A stretch of DNA of 64,000 nt from Piscicola geometra (lineage: Eukaryota > Annelida > Clitellata > Hirudinida > Piscicolidae). Under the pieces are notes generated by a model that made no database searches, had not been told where the DNA came from, and worked only from the letters and a program-made list of their open reading frames with translations. A program made the translations under genes and the position numbers. The first letter of the stretch is position 1, and every line of letters begins with the position of its first letter. Positions 1 through 10,021 of the stretch are shown here, in pieces. The DNA is taken from contig OX030962.1 in NCBI GenBank assembly GCA_943735955.1, positions 3,254,739-3,318,738 of the forward strand, given 5' to 3'.

Positions 1-1440
1 TGAGCCTTCTTTTGTAGATGCCATTCAGTCTGTCGTTACTGAAGTGGTGTTCTTGAGGTCTGTGACTTGTGACTGCTTGGCAGATCCCGGATCTTGATAC
101 AGCTTGATTGGTAGGAATTCTCTGTGACTTCCTTCCTGTAGCTGCCTCCGCATCCACCTCTTCGTTTCCGACCAAAGTGCATTGACTGAGCAGCTAGCTC
201 TGAGATTCGATGGAAGGAAAAAGAGTTGGGTGCCATTAATGAAAGAAGCGATTTGCCGTCGCACACAATCTTCGCCATGCTCCAGTCTTCTCTCTCACTT
301 AACCATTTCAGAGGCTCTTCAACCGCAATTCTTTCAGTGTCCACTGAGTTAATCTTGGATTCTTTTTACTTGCTCCAGGTAGTAACTTTTTGGTTCCCTT
401 GGTACACCACCACCGCAGCACCACCGTGCATTGCCATCCCTTTCACCGAGCGTCAGTGTAGATGGTAAAGTCAACATCGCCTTTCTGAGAAATGGCATCT
501 CTGGCTGCTTGCAGTTGCATGAAGTCAGGGTCGTGCTTGCTGTGTTGGAGTAGCAGATGTTGAGAGGGAAGTTGAACCAAGGCGGCTTGGGCTCGTATAC
601 CGCTTCATGCAGTGGGTCTTCTGGGAGATTTGCTTGATGGAAAAAATAGGCTCTTTAGCTGTTTTGTTTCAGCTTCTTGGTGACTTGTCTCTCCACAAGT
701 GCTTTTCTTCAGTCTTCCTGCATATAGTTTGATCATTTAACAGCCCTCTTAAAGGAAGCTTGGTCAAACCTCGACTCCATGTTGGCGAGGTCTGCTTTAA
801 TGAGTACTGCTTCAGAGGGCGTTGTTGCTGTGAGAGAGGTGTTGATTTTGGCAGCACGTAGTTGGGCTCTCTCGATTTTGGCGATGTGGGTTTTAGGAGT
901 CCAAGTGACCATGCAGGGCTGGCGTATTCCATTATGCTCCTTTGCAATGCACAGTATACACTTCTTAGCCCAGCTCTCTTCCATCCCCACTCCGTTCCCC
1001 CGAGATTGCGGATGATGTTGTCCCGTTTCCTTACCTTGTCCACTATCATGTCTGTGTGGTGGCCAAGGTTTAAGAGTCTGTTCAACTTGACTCCAAGGAA
1101 GGTCGGGTTCGGTTCAAACGGGAGTGGGATGTTGTTGATCGACGGTTGCCAATTGTGTTCGGAGACTGCTGTGGAGAAGAAGCTGCTCGAGCACTTGTTG
1201 TAGTTTAGGGCGAGGCGGTTTTCAGAGCTCCATACTGGAACTTTGTTGATTTCTTTTTGGAGTTCTGCAGGGATCATCAGTTTGTTGTCACCCGTGCGTG
1301 ATATTGCTAAGTCGTCAGCAAAGGCACACATCGTCGAATCTTCCATAAACTTGCCGAGGAGGTCGTTTATGTAGATGACGAAGAGTATGGGCGACAATAC
1401 TGCTCCTTGAGGTCCTCTTCGTGCCCGAGGGCAGTCAATG
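1..1440 (-). mobile_element. Degraded non-LTR retrotransposon (LINE) fragment: reverse transcriptase C-terminal half plus RNase H
   Basis: Read on the minus strand, 1440 to about 669 encodes the middle and end of a reverse transcriptase: RGPQGAVLSPILF followed by the catalytic FADDLA box (a YXDD variant) and a thumb region ending near SIMEYASPAWS. From about 480 down to 36 a second block resembles a C-terminal RNase H domain (IYTDARS, then IVCDGKSLL). The frame breaks several times, so this is a dead copy. It lacks the endonuclease and the RT N-terminus on the 1440 side and continues past the left window edge. An RT plus C-terminal RNase H layout is known from Jockey/I/R1-like clades; the exact clade is not decided here. 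Confidence 0.8.
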
Positions 1441-1460
1441 ACGCCACGTGAAGGCGGAAC

Positions 1461-1563
1461 TACATAGCCGTTGTTGTTGTTATTTTTGTTGTTGTTATTG
1501 CTGCTGTTGTTGTTGTTGTTGTTGTTGTTATAGTTGTTGTTGTTATAGTTGTTGTTGTCGTTG
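1461..1563. repeat. (TTG)n-rich microsatellite
   Basis: About 100 bases of ttg/tta/ctg triplets directly abutting the truncated end of the LINE fragment. No coding signal. Confidence 0.85.
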
Positions 1564-2395
1564 TCAATGTTTCGTTATTCTGTTCCTCAGTCAGTCCTGC
1601 AATTTTCAGGACTAAAAAAAACATCAAAGCTCTCTCTGGATCTTCATCTCAATTCGTCTTCTTCTCAAGATATTCTAATCATTCAAACAATTCGACTCCA
1701 TGAATCTACCATTAAAAACGAAGGTTGAACAATAAATCTCTGGAGTGTACTCAGTTCTCAAAGCCGATCAGTTCAAAATAAGAATTTAAAAAGAAGAAAA
1801 TTAAATTTCTAAAAGTTTGTTAAGAGCTTAAATCTCTTTAGCATGATGGTCGTTTTAAATTCAACTGAACCCACTTTTGTGCTTTTATGGTCTGCATATG
1901 AGTGGTGGAAAGCTTATTGAAAGAGCTGTTTAAATCATTTATTAAGATTCTATGTGGCATTTTTATTAAATGTTTTTGATTTTATTGAAATAACATTTCT
2001 TGATATGTAATCAAATAAAATGTCGCATTGCATTCAAGTAGTGTTTTGGAATTTCTGTCAATTCATCTCTCAACTAATTTACTCTCCAACTAATTCAGTC
2101 TTCAACCAGTTCACCTTTAACCAATTCACCCTTTTTGGTATTTTATATGACAGCTTTTGGACGAAATAGACCTTAATGGATACCTTTCTCCCAGGCTAGC
2201 TAAACAATTTTAGAAGCGAATGAGAGCGAACATGCATTGTTCATTTTTAGTATGAAGCGGATCTTAAAGTATTTTTTAGACAATAAAACATTTTAAATCG
2301 GTAAAACAAATCCATATATTAAAAAAATAGTAGACAAATCATTTTAAATCATTTAATTTTTGCTTTTACATTCGAAATTAGGTAAAAATGTTTTT
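1564..2395. other. AT-rich intergenic sequence, no gene seen
   Basis: No open frame or motif of note. The stretch around 2275-2400 resembles sequence near 5640-5800 (shared ttaattaatttcgaatgtaaaagc-like words), suggesting old dispersed repeats. Confidence 0.5.
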
Positions 2396-2512
2396 TAAGC
2401 ATTTAATATATGCAATCATTAAACTCCTCCTACTTTAATTGATACTCTAGTTAAAACATCTTTTAAAAACAAAATTATTAATCGCATTTTGTAAAAGAAT
2501 TAATATAAAAAC

Positions 2513-3628
2513 TAGAGCTGTGCTTTAATCTACGTTAACTTTCGATTAACGCGTTAATCAATAAACGACGGTTAAAATGTAAAACGTATTTAAAAAAATA
2601 AACGCATTTAACAATTTCACTGCATTCAAACTCACGCAAATTAAAATTGTTTTTTGCTGTTTTGGTTACATTGTCTGAAAGTGAGCACAAATACATCTAA
2701 GTTACAGTCAACAAACGAATGGGAAAAATTGCATTTCACAAAAAATCTTCTCATTTCTTGAAGATTTACAACAGAACTTCCAATGGGTAAGAAATACTTA
2801 AAATGTTCAGTATTGTGACTTTCAATTTGTCACTTTACACATGAAATGAGCACTCCAGAATATGATCCAGCTTATGTCATTAGTTTCACACACCAATTTT
2901 TTTTCAAAATTGACACAGAGAATAAAAAATCAGAATATCCAATGGTCAAGAAGTGCCCCATCATTAGCCCGCGATTTGAAATGTTAAAAAAATTTCACAA
3001 AATGAAAAAGTTAAAGAAGCTATAAGAAGAAAAGAAAAGTTCAAAAACTATACAGCCTTCACCAATCAAGAGACTATGAACATATGTATCTTCAGATTCT
3101 GAAAATGATGGTACCTCAATGATTACTATGTCAATCATTAAAAGTTATAGAAAAAAATCCGAGGTAGGCTTTGAGAGTTGTCTTCTTGTTTGGTGGCAAC
3201 AACACAAAGGGGCATATCCGACTCTTGCGAAACTGGCAAGAAAGTACCTGTCATCTCCTGCAAGTACAGTTCCATGTGAACGTCTATTCAGTTTGCCAGG
3301 ACACATAATTAGCAAAAAAAAGAGTCTCTGCAGATCCAACTAAGGTTGAAAAACTTTTTTTGCTTGAGTAACTGGCTCAAAAAGGATGTGTGTCAATTGC
3401 ATTTATAATCATTTATGGATTCTTTTTTTTCTTTCGAATTTTGATTACTTTTATATAAAAATTCTAATAAAATTTATATTACATTTGTAAGAAAAAATAT
3501 TTTAAATACTATTTTATACTAATTTCAAATATGCTAAAAACAATGCGTAAAATACGATTAACGCACGATTTAAATTTTTAATCGAACGATTAACGGCGAT
3601 TTAAATTTTTCATCGTGGAACAGCCTTA
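2513..3628 (+). mobile_element. hAT DNA transposon, decayed copy with perfect 8-bp target duplication
   Basis: The flanks are ATAAAAAC at 2505-2512 and again at 3629-3636, an exact 8-bp duplication as hAT elements make. The ends are imperfect inverted repeats: TAGAGCTGTGC on the left and TAAGGCTGTTCC reading inward from the right. At 3119-3343 the plus strand encodes a hAT C-terminal dimerisation region (WWQQHKGAYPTLAKLARKY, then STVPCERLFS), which shifts frame and continues as DPTKVEKLF. The N-terminal half of the transposase is unreadable. The C-terminal block resembles ZBED-type hAT transposases. Inactive. Confidence 0.88.
3119..3343 (+). pseudogene. hAT transposase C-terminal (dimerisation) fragment
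   Basis: A 74-codon open stretch matching the conserved hAT C-terminus: an aromatic WW pair, YPxLAxLARKYL, then PxSxxxxERLFS. A single-base slip in an A-run near 3315 breaks the frame before the end of the domain. It lies inside the 2513-3628 element. Confidence 0.8.
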
Positions 3629-4309
3629 ATAAAAACATCTTTTAGAACAGGGGTGCACAACCTTTTTCAGCCTGAGGGCCAAAATTACTGAGTCCCTGGG
3701 CGCCAAGGGCCGCATCAGCGTGCACATAGATCACACAATAAAACAACTAAAAGAATGAAAATGTTTAATGAATGTCATAAAAAATAACTTTCTTTAAACA
3801 TGTATGAATAACTAAATGTAAAGAAACTCAAAGAATGCAAGTTTTTAATAAATGTCATTAAAAAAATAAAGTTATTTTAAAATGTATGAATAACTAAATG
3901 TTAGTATTTTAAGCTTGGTGTTATCCTGCGACAATATTGTCGCAGGATAGCGTAGCCGCGCGGTTGGTGTTATCCTGCGTCCAGATTTTAGCGAGATACT
4001 TTTAACAATCTTTTTTTCTTATTTATTAATATTTAGTGAATTTTCGTAAAATAAAAAGAATAAATTTAGTATTTGTTAAATATTTTTTTATGAATCTTAA
4101 TAATCATTGAATTTTCGTAAACTAAACTTAACCTTAACCTAACACTAAATAAATAAAATATTTATAATAATTAAATTATCAAAAATTACTCTAATAATTG
4201 AATTTATCTTTTATTTATATTTTAATCATCTAATTTTTTGTTATTTTACTCATTATAAATATAATTAATAAATAAATAATTTAAAAAAACGAGTTACACT
4301 TTTTTTAAA

Positions 4310-4440
4310 ACATGAATTAAATCCCTTAAAACATGAATTAAATCCTTTTAAACATGAATTAAATCCTTTAAAACATGAATTAAATCCTTTAAAACATTAA
4401 TTAAATACTTTAAAACATGAATTAAATCCTTTAAAAAATA
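4310..4440. repeat. 21-bp AT-rich tandem repeat
   Basis: About six copies of a unit like aaacatgaattaaatccttt, inside the 875-bp element. Confidence 0.9.
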
Positions 4441-4462
4441 TTTGTTTGACAAAATATTTATA

Positions 4463-4530
4463 CCGGGATTTGAAACCAGAGCGTAGCGATCCGTAGTCTA
4501 AGGTGCAAGCGCTAAGCCACATAAGCTGTT
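4463..4530 (-). other. tRNA-like (pol III promoter-like) segment
   Basis: On the minus strand it reads GTGGCTTAGCGCTTG (A-box-like), then GGTTTCAAATCCC (B-box-like) about 45 bases on. The spacing resembles a tRNA gene, but there is no complete acceptor stem. I read it as a tRNA-derived piece within the mobile element, not a functional tRNA. Confidence 0.45.
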
Positions 4531-5370
4531 GCAGATTTGCTCTTATAGAGATTGATAACCCTTACATTCACTGTACCTAATGAAAATCACGTAGAATTTA
4601 ACGGTGAATCTATTTAAGTTTTGAAAGAAATACATAAAAATATAATTATGAATTTATACCCAATTAATTCATAACTTTAAATTACAAATTCACTATATTA
4701 CTAGATTATAAAATCTGGACGCAGGATAACACCAACCGCGCGGTTACGCTATCCTGCGACAATATTGTCGCAGGATATAATCTTCGGTATTTTAATGAGA
4801 AGGTTGAGTCTGAATGGTTGCAACAACATTGTCAATATTGGGTTCGAGTTCTGTTGTTGCAAGCCTCAAAGTCGAACAAAGATTATCATCAGTCAAAGAT
4901 GATTTTTATTTGTGTTCATGACTGAAAACGTTTGTTCACACATCGTATGTGCTGCCACATTCAGACAAGATTCGGCAAGCCAAATCTTTGACCGCTCCAT
5001 ATTTAACTGAACTTAGACTTCCATAAAAAGTTAAAATAGAGTTATGCTGAAACGCAAACTTTAATTCTGGTGAACATTGAAGATCAATGACTTCTAACTG
5101 ACATTGCTCAGATACGGATTCTACAGCACAAGAGAAAGGGTCACGGATGAAGTTGAATAAATCCTTATGCTCCCTGAATGCATCAAAACGTTCATTTAAT
5201 TCCTTTAGTAACTCTTCACAACTGTCGTGGTATTTATTGAAGTCACACTGGTATTCCTTCAGAAAAGCTGAACAAACAGGAAAAGGACATAAATTACCAG
5301 GTTGCAGATTCGAACAAAACAGCCGTAGCTTAAACGTGAATGACAGCAGCTCTTGGTCAACTATTTGAAT

Positions 5371-6532
5371 ATGGAATAAATTATTTTTTTGGAAAAAATG
5401 ATTGTCCTAACCGATTGATTGAACTTATTAACTTTTTTTATGTTTAAAAGTTCTCATAGAAGATTTATTTTTTTATAAATAATATAATAAACTTTATATT
5501 TTAAGAATAAAGATGAGTTTTCATGAACCCTTTTCAAATTTTTCAAGATTATTTAATACTGATTTTTTTAAGTTCAATAATTTAAAATGATGTTCCTTAT
5601 AAATGTTTGCTAAATATGACTCTATTTTACCAATTTAAAATGTTTTTTCATTAACAAATTAATTAATTTCGAATGTAAAAGCAAAAATTAATTAATTTCC
5701 AATGCTTTTTCAACTATTTTGTTGAATATATGGCTTTATTTTACCGATTTAAAACTTTTGTATAAAAAAATACTTAATTTCGAATGCAAATATCTGAAAA
5801 CAAACCTGAATTTAGTCAGAAATATAGAAGTCCGTTTTACTCATAAAGATGAAAAGAAGGTGTCATTCCGTGTCATAACCATTTAAAGATGAGTACTTCC
5901 CAAATAACAATAAGTTGTGATCTGATATCTATACAATCTATAACACCAAAAGAATATTAAAAAAAATTTTTTTGAAGAGGATACAATATTTGAAGGAAAT
6001 TCTACTGAAAACGAATGCTTATAGAAACAATCAGAGAAAAAAAGCATAAAAATTAATAATTCAGAATACATTTTAAAAAATTGATATGAATATTATTTTC
6101 TTAATTATATAAACAAAATAGATTTATAGCAATAGCTGGTACATCAGGGAAACAAATGTAGTTAGCAGAATGAAGTAATATATCTGGTAGGTAGCGTGAT
6201 CTACAGTTTCCAAAGTACAAAACTAAAAGCACAGATTAGTAAAATAGGATGAATAGGAAAGCGCTAAACTATTGAGCCAAATTTCTCTTCCACATTCACA
6301 TTGCGATTCTATCCACCTTCTCCAGCTCGAAGTCATCATGCATGTAGTTAGAACCCTCTGGCCAACTCACACCAGATTACACCCAAGACTCCCACAAACC
6401 AAATTATTACTTGAACCCTACTACAACTTTACCACGAACACCCCCCTAACAACATCAAACAATCAATAAATCAAAATCAATCAAATAAATTTCTATAGCG
6501 CTATTTCATCAAATTGAAAAACAATGTAACAT
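5371..6532. other. AT-rich intergenic sequence downstream of the TRIM gene
   Basis: No gene is supported. Short open stretches here have no recognisable product. This is the 3' flank of the minus-strand TRIM gene. Confidence 0.5.
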
Positions 6533-8902
6533 TCACAACTCAAAGACTTCGAGGCCTACACTGGTGGCGACGGCAAGCAGGTTGGCGTGCTGCAGGTAAG
6601 ACAGTCCCCATGGCCTTCCCTTGGTGCTTGCCACATGGGCGATCAAACCTCCTTCCGAGCTGAAGAGACCAACGCCCTTGATGGCCTGGTCCACCACAAA
6701 GATGTTGTTGCAGTCGTCGACAGCGACACCCTGCGGCTGCATCTCCTTGCTGCCGTCGAAGCTGCAGCTGCATGAGAACTTGAGCAGCTGCTCACCAGTC
6801 AGCGACAAGACTTTCACCTGCTTCGAACCGGCGTCTGAAACGATGATGCGGTCCTGGTGGTCGACTGCCACGAAGCTGCACTCGTCGACTTCTCCGTCTC
6901 CGTGACCTCTCAGTGCAAACTCCGAGCGCTTCTCAAGCAAGTTGGACGTCGCCTCGTAAAGGGTCAGTCTGTGAGGTCTTGTGCCAGTGTCCGATACGAC
7001 GTACTGACCAGAGCTGGTGAGGGCAATGCCGGTGGGTCGGTCCTCGAAGTTGGGGCTGATGGTGCTCACCTTGGAACACTTGCCTGAGTCGTCGAGTCGC
7101 AACTGGCGGATGGAGCGACTGCTTTGGTCGGTGAGCACGAGGCTGTTGCTTGCTTGCACATAGAGCATGCTCCAAGGCTCCAGAACCTGCCGCAAAGTCA
7201 ACGCCCCTCGCTGCACGCCACTCAGGTCGAACAATCTGATGCGCTTGTCGGCATTGACAGCCTTCGAGTCACAAGCAGCCAGCAACCAATCACCCTTCAC
7301 CTGCAGGAAGCAGCAGTCTCGACACAACTTGAAACCAGTGGCAGTCCAGTTGAGCTTCTTGACTGGACAGAGCTCCAGTTTTGTGCTCAAACGGCAACTG
7401 AGTCTCCTGCCCAGGCCCTGGATCAGCTGGTCTCTGCTGGGCACTCCAAAGAGCTTGTCTGCCTGAGCGTCGTTGTGCATTTGCAGTCTGGTGACCTTGC
7501 GTGGGGGAGGCACTGCTGCTGGGAAGGAAAACAAGTCCTTCGTCGCCCTCTTCTCCTTGGCCATTGCTTGCGAGGGTCTCGATGGTTTGGAGGAGGTGTT
7601 AATGGGAGGTTGCTTGAGAGACGATGATGATGATGATGATGAGGTTGGAAGAGAGGATGATGATGATGAAGATATGAGTGATGAAGATGAGTTCTTGGTG
7701 GATTTGGGATTTTCATTGAGGTCTCTCTTATTGCAAAACTTTTGCAAGTCAATTGTCTTCTTTGACTTTTCCAGGTTTCCGAGGATGATGTTGATTGAGG
7801 GCTTGAAGGCATACAGCTCCTGTGAAAAGGCCTTGAACTCCTTGTGTTTGTGGTCTTTGACAAACTTCTCAATGTTTGAAACGTCACTCAAGAAGGTTCT
7901 AGAGACTTTGCCACTTTTGAAGGTTTTCAAACTCGCTAAATGTTCATTCAGAATACCTGAGTCGTCCTCGATGCACTTGCAGGCAGTGGCTGTCTCCCTG
8001 GCGAACTCTTGTTGGCTCTGCTTGATGCTGCTCAAGAGCTGAGACTGCAACTTTTCAATCTCCTGGATGGCCTCTCGGGAAGCCTTTCTGATGTCATCTT
8101 CACAACTCAGGCAGTTTGTCAGCTGGTTTTCCTTGAAAGAATTCAGTGCATGCAGAATCGATTCACTTTTTTGCAGCTTACTCATAAGTTCTTTTTTGAT
8201 GCCCTCCACTCGATCCTCCAGACCTGAGAGCACCTGAGATACCTTCTTCACCAGGTGACTACTGTGCTCACCTAACAGACACACAGTGCACAGCACGACT
8301 GAGCAGTCCTCGCAAACGTACTTCAACTCGTTCTTGTGTTTTGCGCACAGCGTCTCGTCCACCTCCTTTGCACTTTCTGTCTTGTCTTCATCTTTCAATT
8401 CCTTCTTTGGTTCTTCTTCGTCTTTGATGATGGTGTGGTCATGGAAGATTTTCGCTAGAGAGTGGTGAGACAAGCACTCACTGCAAAAGGCCTTCTCGCA
8501 CTGGAGGCAAAATGCGTTTGCAGCTTGTTCGCGTTTCTGAAACCTACAAATTGAACAATGTCCAAACTTCAAACTCCTGATTTTGGTTTTCTGCTGTGAT
8601 GATTCGATGGCAGTGAGAAGATCGAGAATTTGTGCAATTCTGAAGTCGTCTGACAAATAGCGAACTCCTCCTTGAGGTACGTAGCAGATCTTTCTGCAAG
8701 TGGGGCATGGGAAGTTGCTGACAGGAACCAGACGGGTCCGATTCACCGACTCGAAAAAGCTCTTGAGACACTCCAGACAGAAAGTATGCTGGCATGGCAA
8801 CACCTTTGGAGAAACAAACTGGTCCATGCATATGGAACAAGTTGTCAGAAAACGAGCGTGTTCTTCCAAATCTGTTTCTTGTTCTTTCTTGTTGCAAGCC
8901 AT
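6533..8902 (-). CDS. TRIM-NHL protein (RING, two B-boxes, coiled coil, NHL-type propeller), intronless
   Basis: 789 residues in one uninterrupted frame, with ATG at 8902-8900 and TGA at 6535-6533. The RING is C3HC4: C22, C25, C37, H39, C42, C45, C66, C69. A B-box 1 starts near C116 (CSICRFQKREQ) and a B-box 2 at about 183-215 (LCAKHKNELKYVCEDC). A coiled coil runs to about 340. A Ser-rich linker near 420-450 is encoded by (ATC)n-like triplets. From about 520 to the end there are propeller blades of NHL type (for example PTGIALTSSGQYVVSDTGT, QPQGVAVDDCNNIFVVD). RING-type TRIM proteins are usually E3 ubiquitin ligases, and NHL propellers bind RNA or protein; substrate unknown. No filamin/IG domain is seen between coiled coil and propeller. 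Lack of introns could reflect retroposition, but no disabling change is visible. Confidence 0.92.
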   Translation of the reverse strand: MACNKKEQETDLEEHARFLTTCSICMDQFVSPKVLPCQHTFCLECLKSFFESVNRTRLVPVSNFPCPTCRKICYVPQGGVRYLSDDFRIAQILDLLTAIESSQQKTKIRSLKFGHCSICRFQKREQAANAFCLQCEKAFCSECLSHHSLAKIFHDHTIIKDEEEPKKELKDEDKTESAKEVDETLCAKHKNELKYVCEDCSVVLCTVCLLGEHSSHLVKKVSQVLSGLEDRVEGIKKELMSKLQKSESILHALNSFKENQLTNCLSCEDDIRKASREAIQEIEKLQSQLLSSIKQSQQEFARETATACKCIEDDSGILNEHLASLKTFKSGKVSRTFLSDVSNIEKFVKDHKHKEFKAFSQELYAFKPSINIILGNLEKSKKTIDLQKFCNKRDLNENPKSTKNSSSSLISSSSSSSLPTSSSSSSSSLKQPPINTSSKPSRPSQAMAKEKRATKDLFSFPAAVPPPRKVTRLQMHNDAQADKLFGVPSRDQLIQGLGRRLSCRLSTKLELCPVKKLNWTATGFKLCRDCCFLQVKGDWLLAACDSKAVNADKRIRLFDLSGVQRGALTLRQVLEPWSMLYVQASNSLVLTDQSSRSIRQLRLDDSGKCSKVSTISPNFEDRPTGIALTSSGQYVVSDTGTRPHRLTLYEATSNLLEKRSEFALRGHGDGEVDECSFVAVDHQDRIIVSDAGSKQVKVLSLTGEQLLKFSCSCSFDGSKEMQPQGVAVDDCNNIFVVDQAIKGVGLFSSEGGLIAHVASTKGRPWGLSYLQHANLLAVATSVGLEVFEL

Positions 8903-9991
8903 ATCTAGAATCTAGATAATTGCAGAAATTAAAAAAAACATTTTTTTAAAGTGTACGTGAAAAAAGTATTATTCTTAAATGTAAAATAACTCAGGTAAGT
9001 TTAGAGACCTACCAATAACTCAATGAGGAAGTGAACATAATTATTTAAATTTGAAATGTGCCTTTTTTCAAATCTCAGTAAGTAAGTAAGATACTTTCAT
9101 CATATACTATTTCGAGATACTTTTTGCTAACTAAGTTTAAAAATATTAACAAATATAATTAAAAATTATCATTGGAATAAAAAAATTGGCGGTACCGTTC
9201 CTCTCATACGAGCCTTCACAGCATTTTAAATATTAATTCTCAAAATTTAAAGTTAATTTTCTTTAAAAATCTTTATCTTAAAGGAGAAATACAAATTTCA
9301 AACTATTTTTATTAGATAAATTCAGAATCTTCCGTTATTGTAGGCATAAACCCTTTATGTCATATGATAAAAGTTACAATAGATATGCCTGGGTTTGATA
9401 TGACAAACCTATTGTACACTAATGAATTGTAATTAAATAACTCTAAAGCTTCATCTTACAGAAGATATTCCAAAGCGAAAATATACGAATACGGACATTT
9501 CTATTGTGAACTATAAAGAAGCATGGACAAGGAGAACCGAGAGCGCCTAAGTCTGCATAGGCCTGCCCTGCACAGGCCTCCCTTGAAGGAAGTGAGTTCC
9601 ACTGTTTTATCCATCGTAGACTTCATATAAATAATTTCACGCATTTGCTCGCTGAAAAGGTGAGCTGTTGAAATGTTTAAAAGCCAGCAAGTAAGGGGTG
9701 TAGATAAAATGCGAAACGGCGAGAATTAACGTGGTAAAAAAAGCGAGGCGAAATATCTCTAATTGAATTTTTTTTAGTTACATTAAAATATTTAGGGTTA
9801 AGGTTAGTGCTAGAATAGAATAATTTCCCAAAATTCGCGCAAAATTTTGACTTTTTAATTACGTTAAATGTCGTCTTTCGCATTTCACCTACACCCGCAA
9901 TTAAGTTGTGAGAAAGTTCTAATGCTGAGGCGAGTGCATGGCCAGCTCATATTAGGCATATTTAATCCACTTCAAGGTACTGTCCCCTCTC
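8903..9991. other. Intergenic region between the divergent TRIM and TACC genes
   Basis: The TRIM gene reads left and the TACC gene reads right, so this ~1.1 kb should hold both promoters. I could not point to a convincing TATA box. No gene seen. Confidence 0.45.
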
Positions 9992-10021
9992 TTGGCCAAT
10001 GCTGAGACTGCCAAGACGACA

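Larger units (their letters stand above)
3913..4787. mobile_element. 875-bp non-autonomous element with long palindromic inverted termini
   Basis: TATTTTAA flanks it at 3905-3912 and 4788-4795, consistent with an 8-bp target duplication. Both ends carry the same perfect 26-bp palindrome (3923-3948 and 4751-4776; half-site ATCCTGCGACAAT). Next to it is an inverted repeat of about 50 bp (GCGCGGTTGGTGTTATCCTG on the left, its complement on the right). Nothing in it codes. Inside are a 21-bp tandem repeat and a tRNA-like stretch. Confidence 0.75.
3648..5370 (-). mobile_element. Second hAT transposon, GTF2IRD2-like transposase, interrupted by another element
   Basis: It starts with CAGGGGTGCACAACC at 3648, a typical hAT terminus, followed by a G-rich subterminal segment containing GAGGGCCAAAA. 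On the minus strand from about 5365 to 4800 a broken transposase is readable: YHDSCEELLKELNERFDAF, then FAFQHNSILTF, and finally SSLTDDNLCSTLRLATTELEP, which matches the end of transposases related to GTF2IRD2-type genes. In-frame stops are present. The far terminus was not located. The 3913-4787 element sits inside it. Confidence 0.65.

Noticed and set aside
6540..8915. Several plus- and minus-strand frames overlapping the TRIM gene, including an Asp-rich one
   Set aside because: Shadows of the TRIM coding sequence with no recognisable domain.
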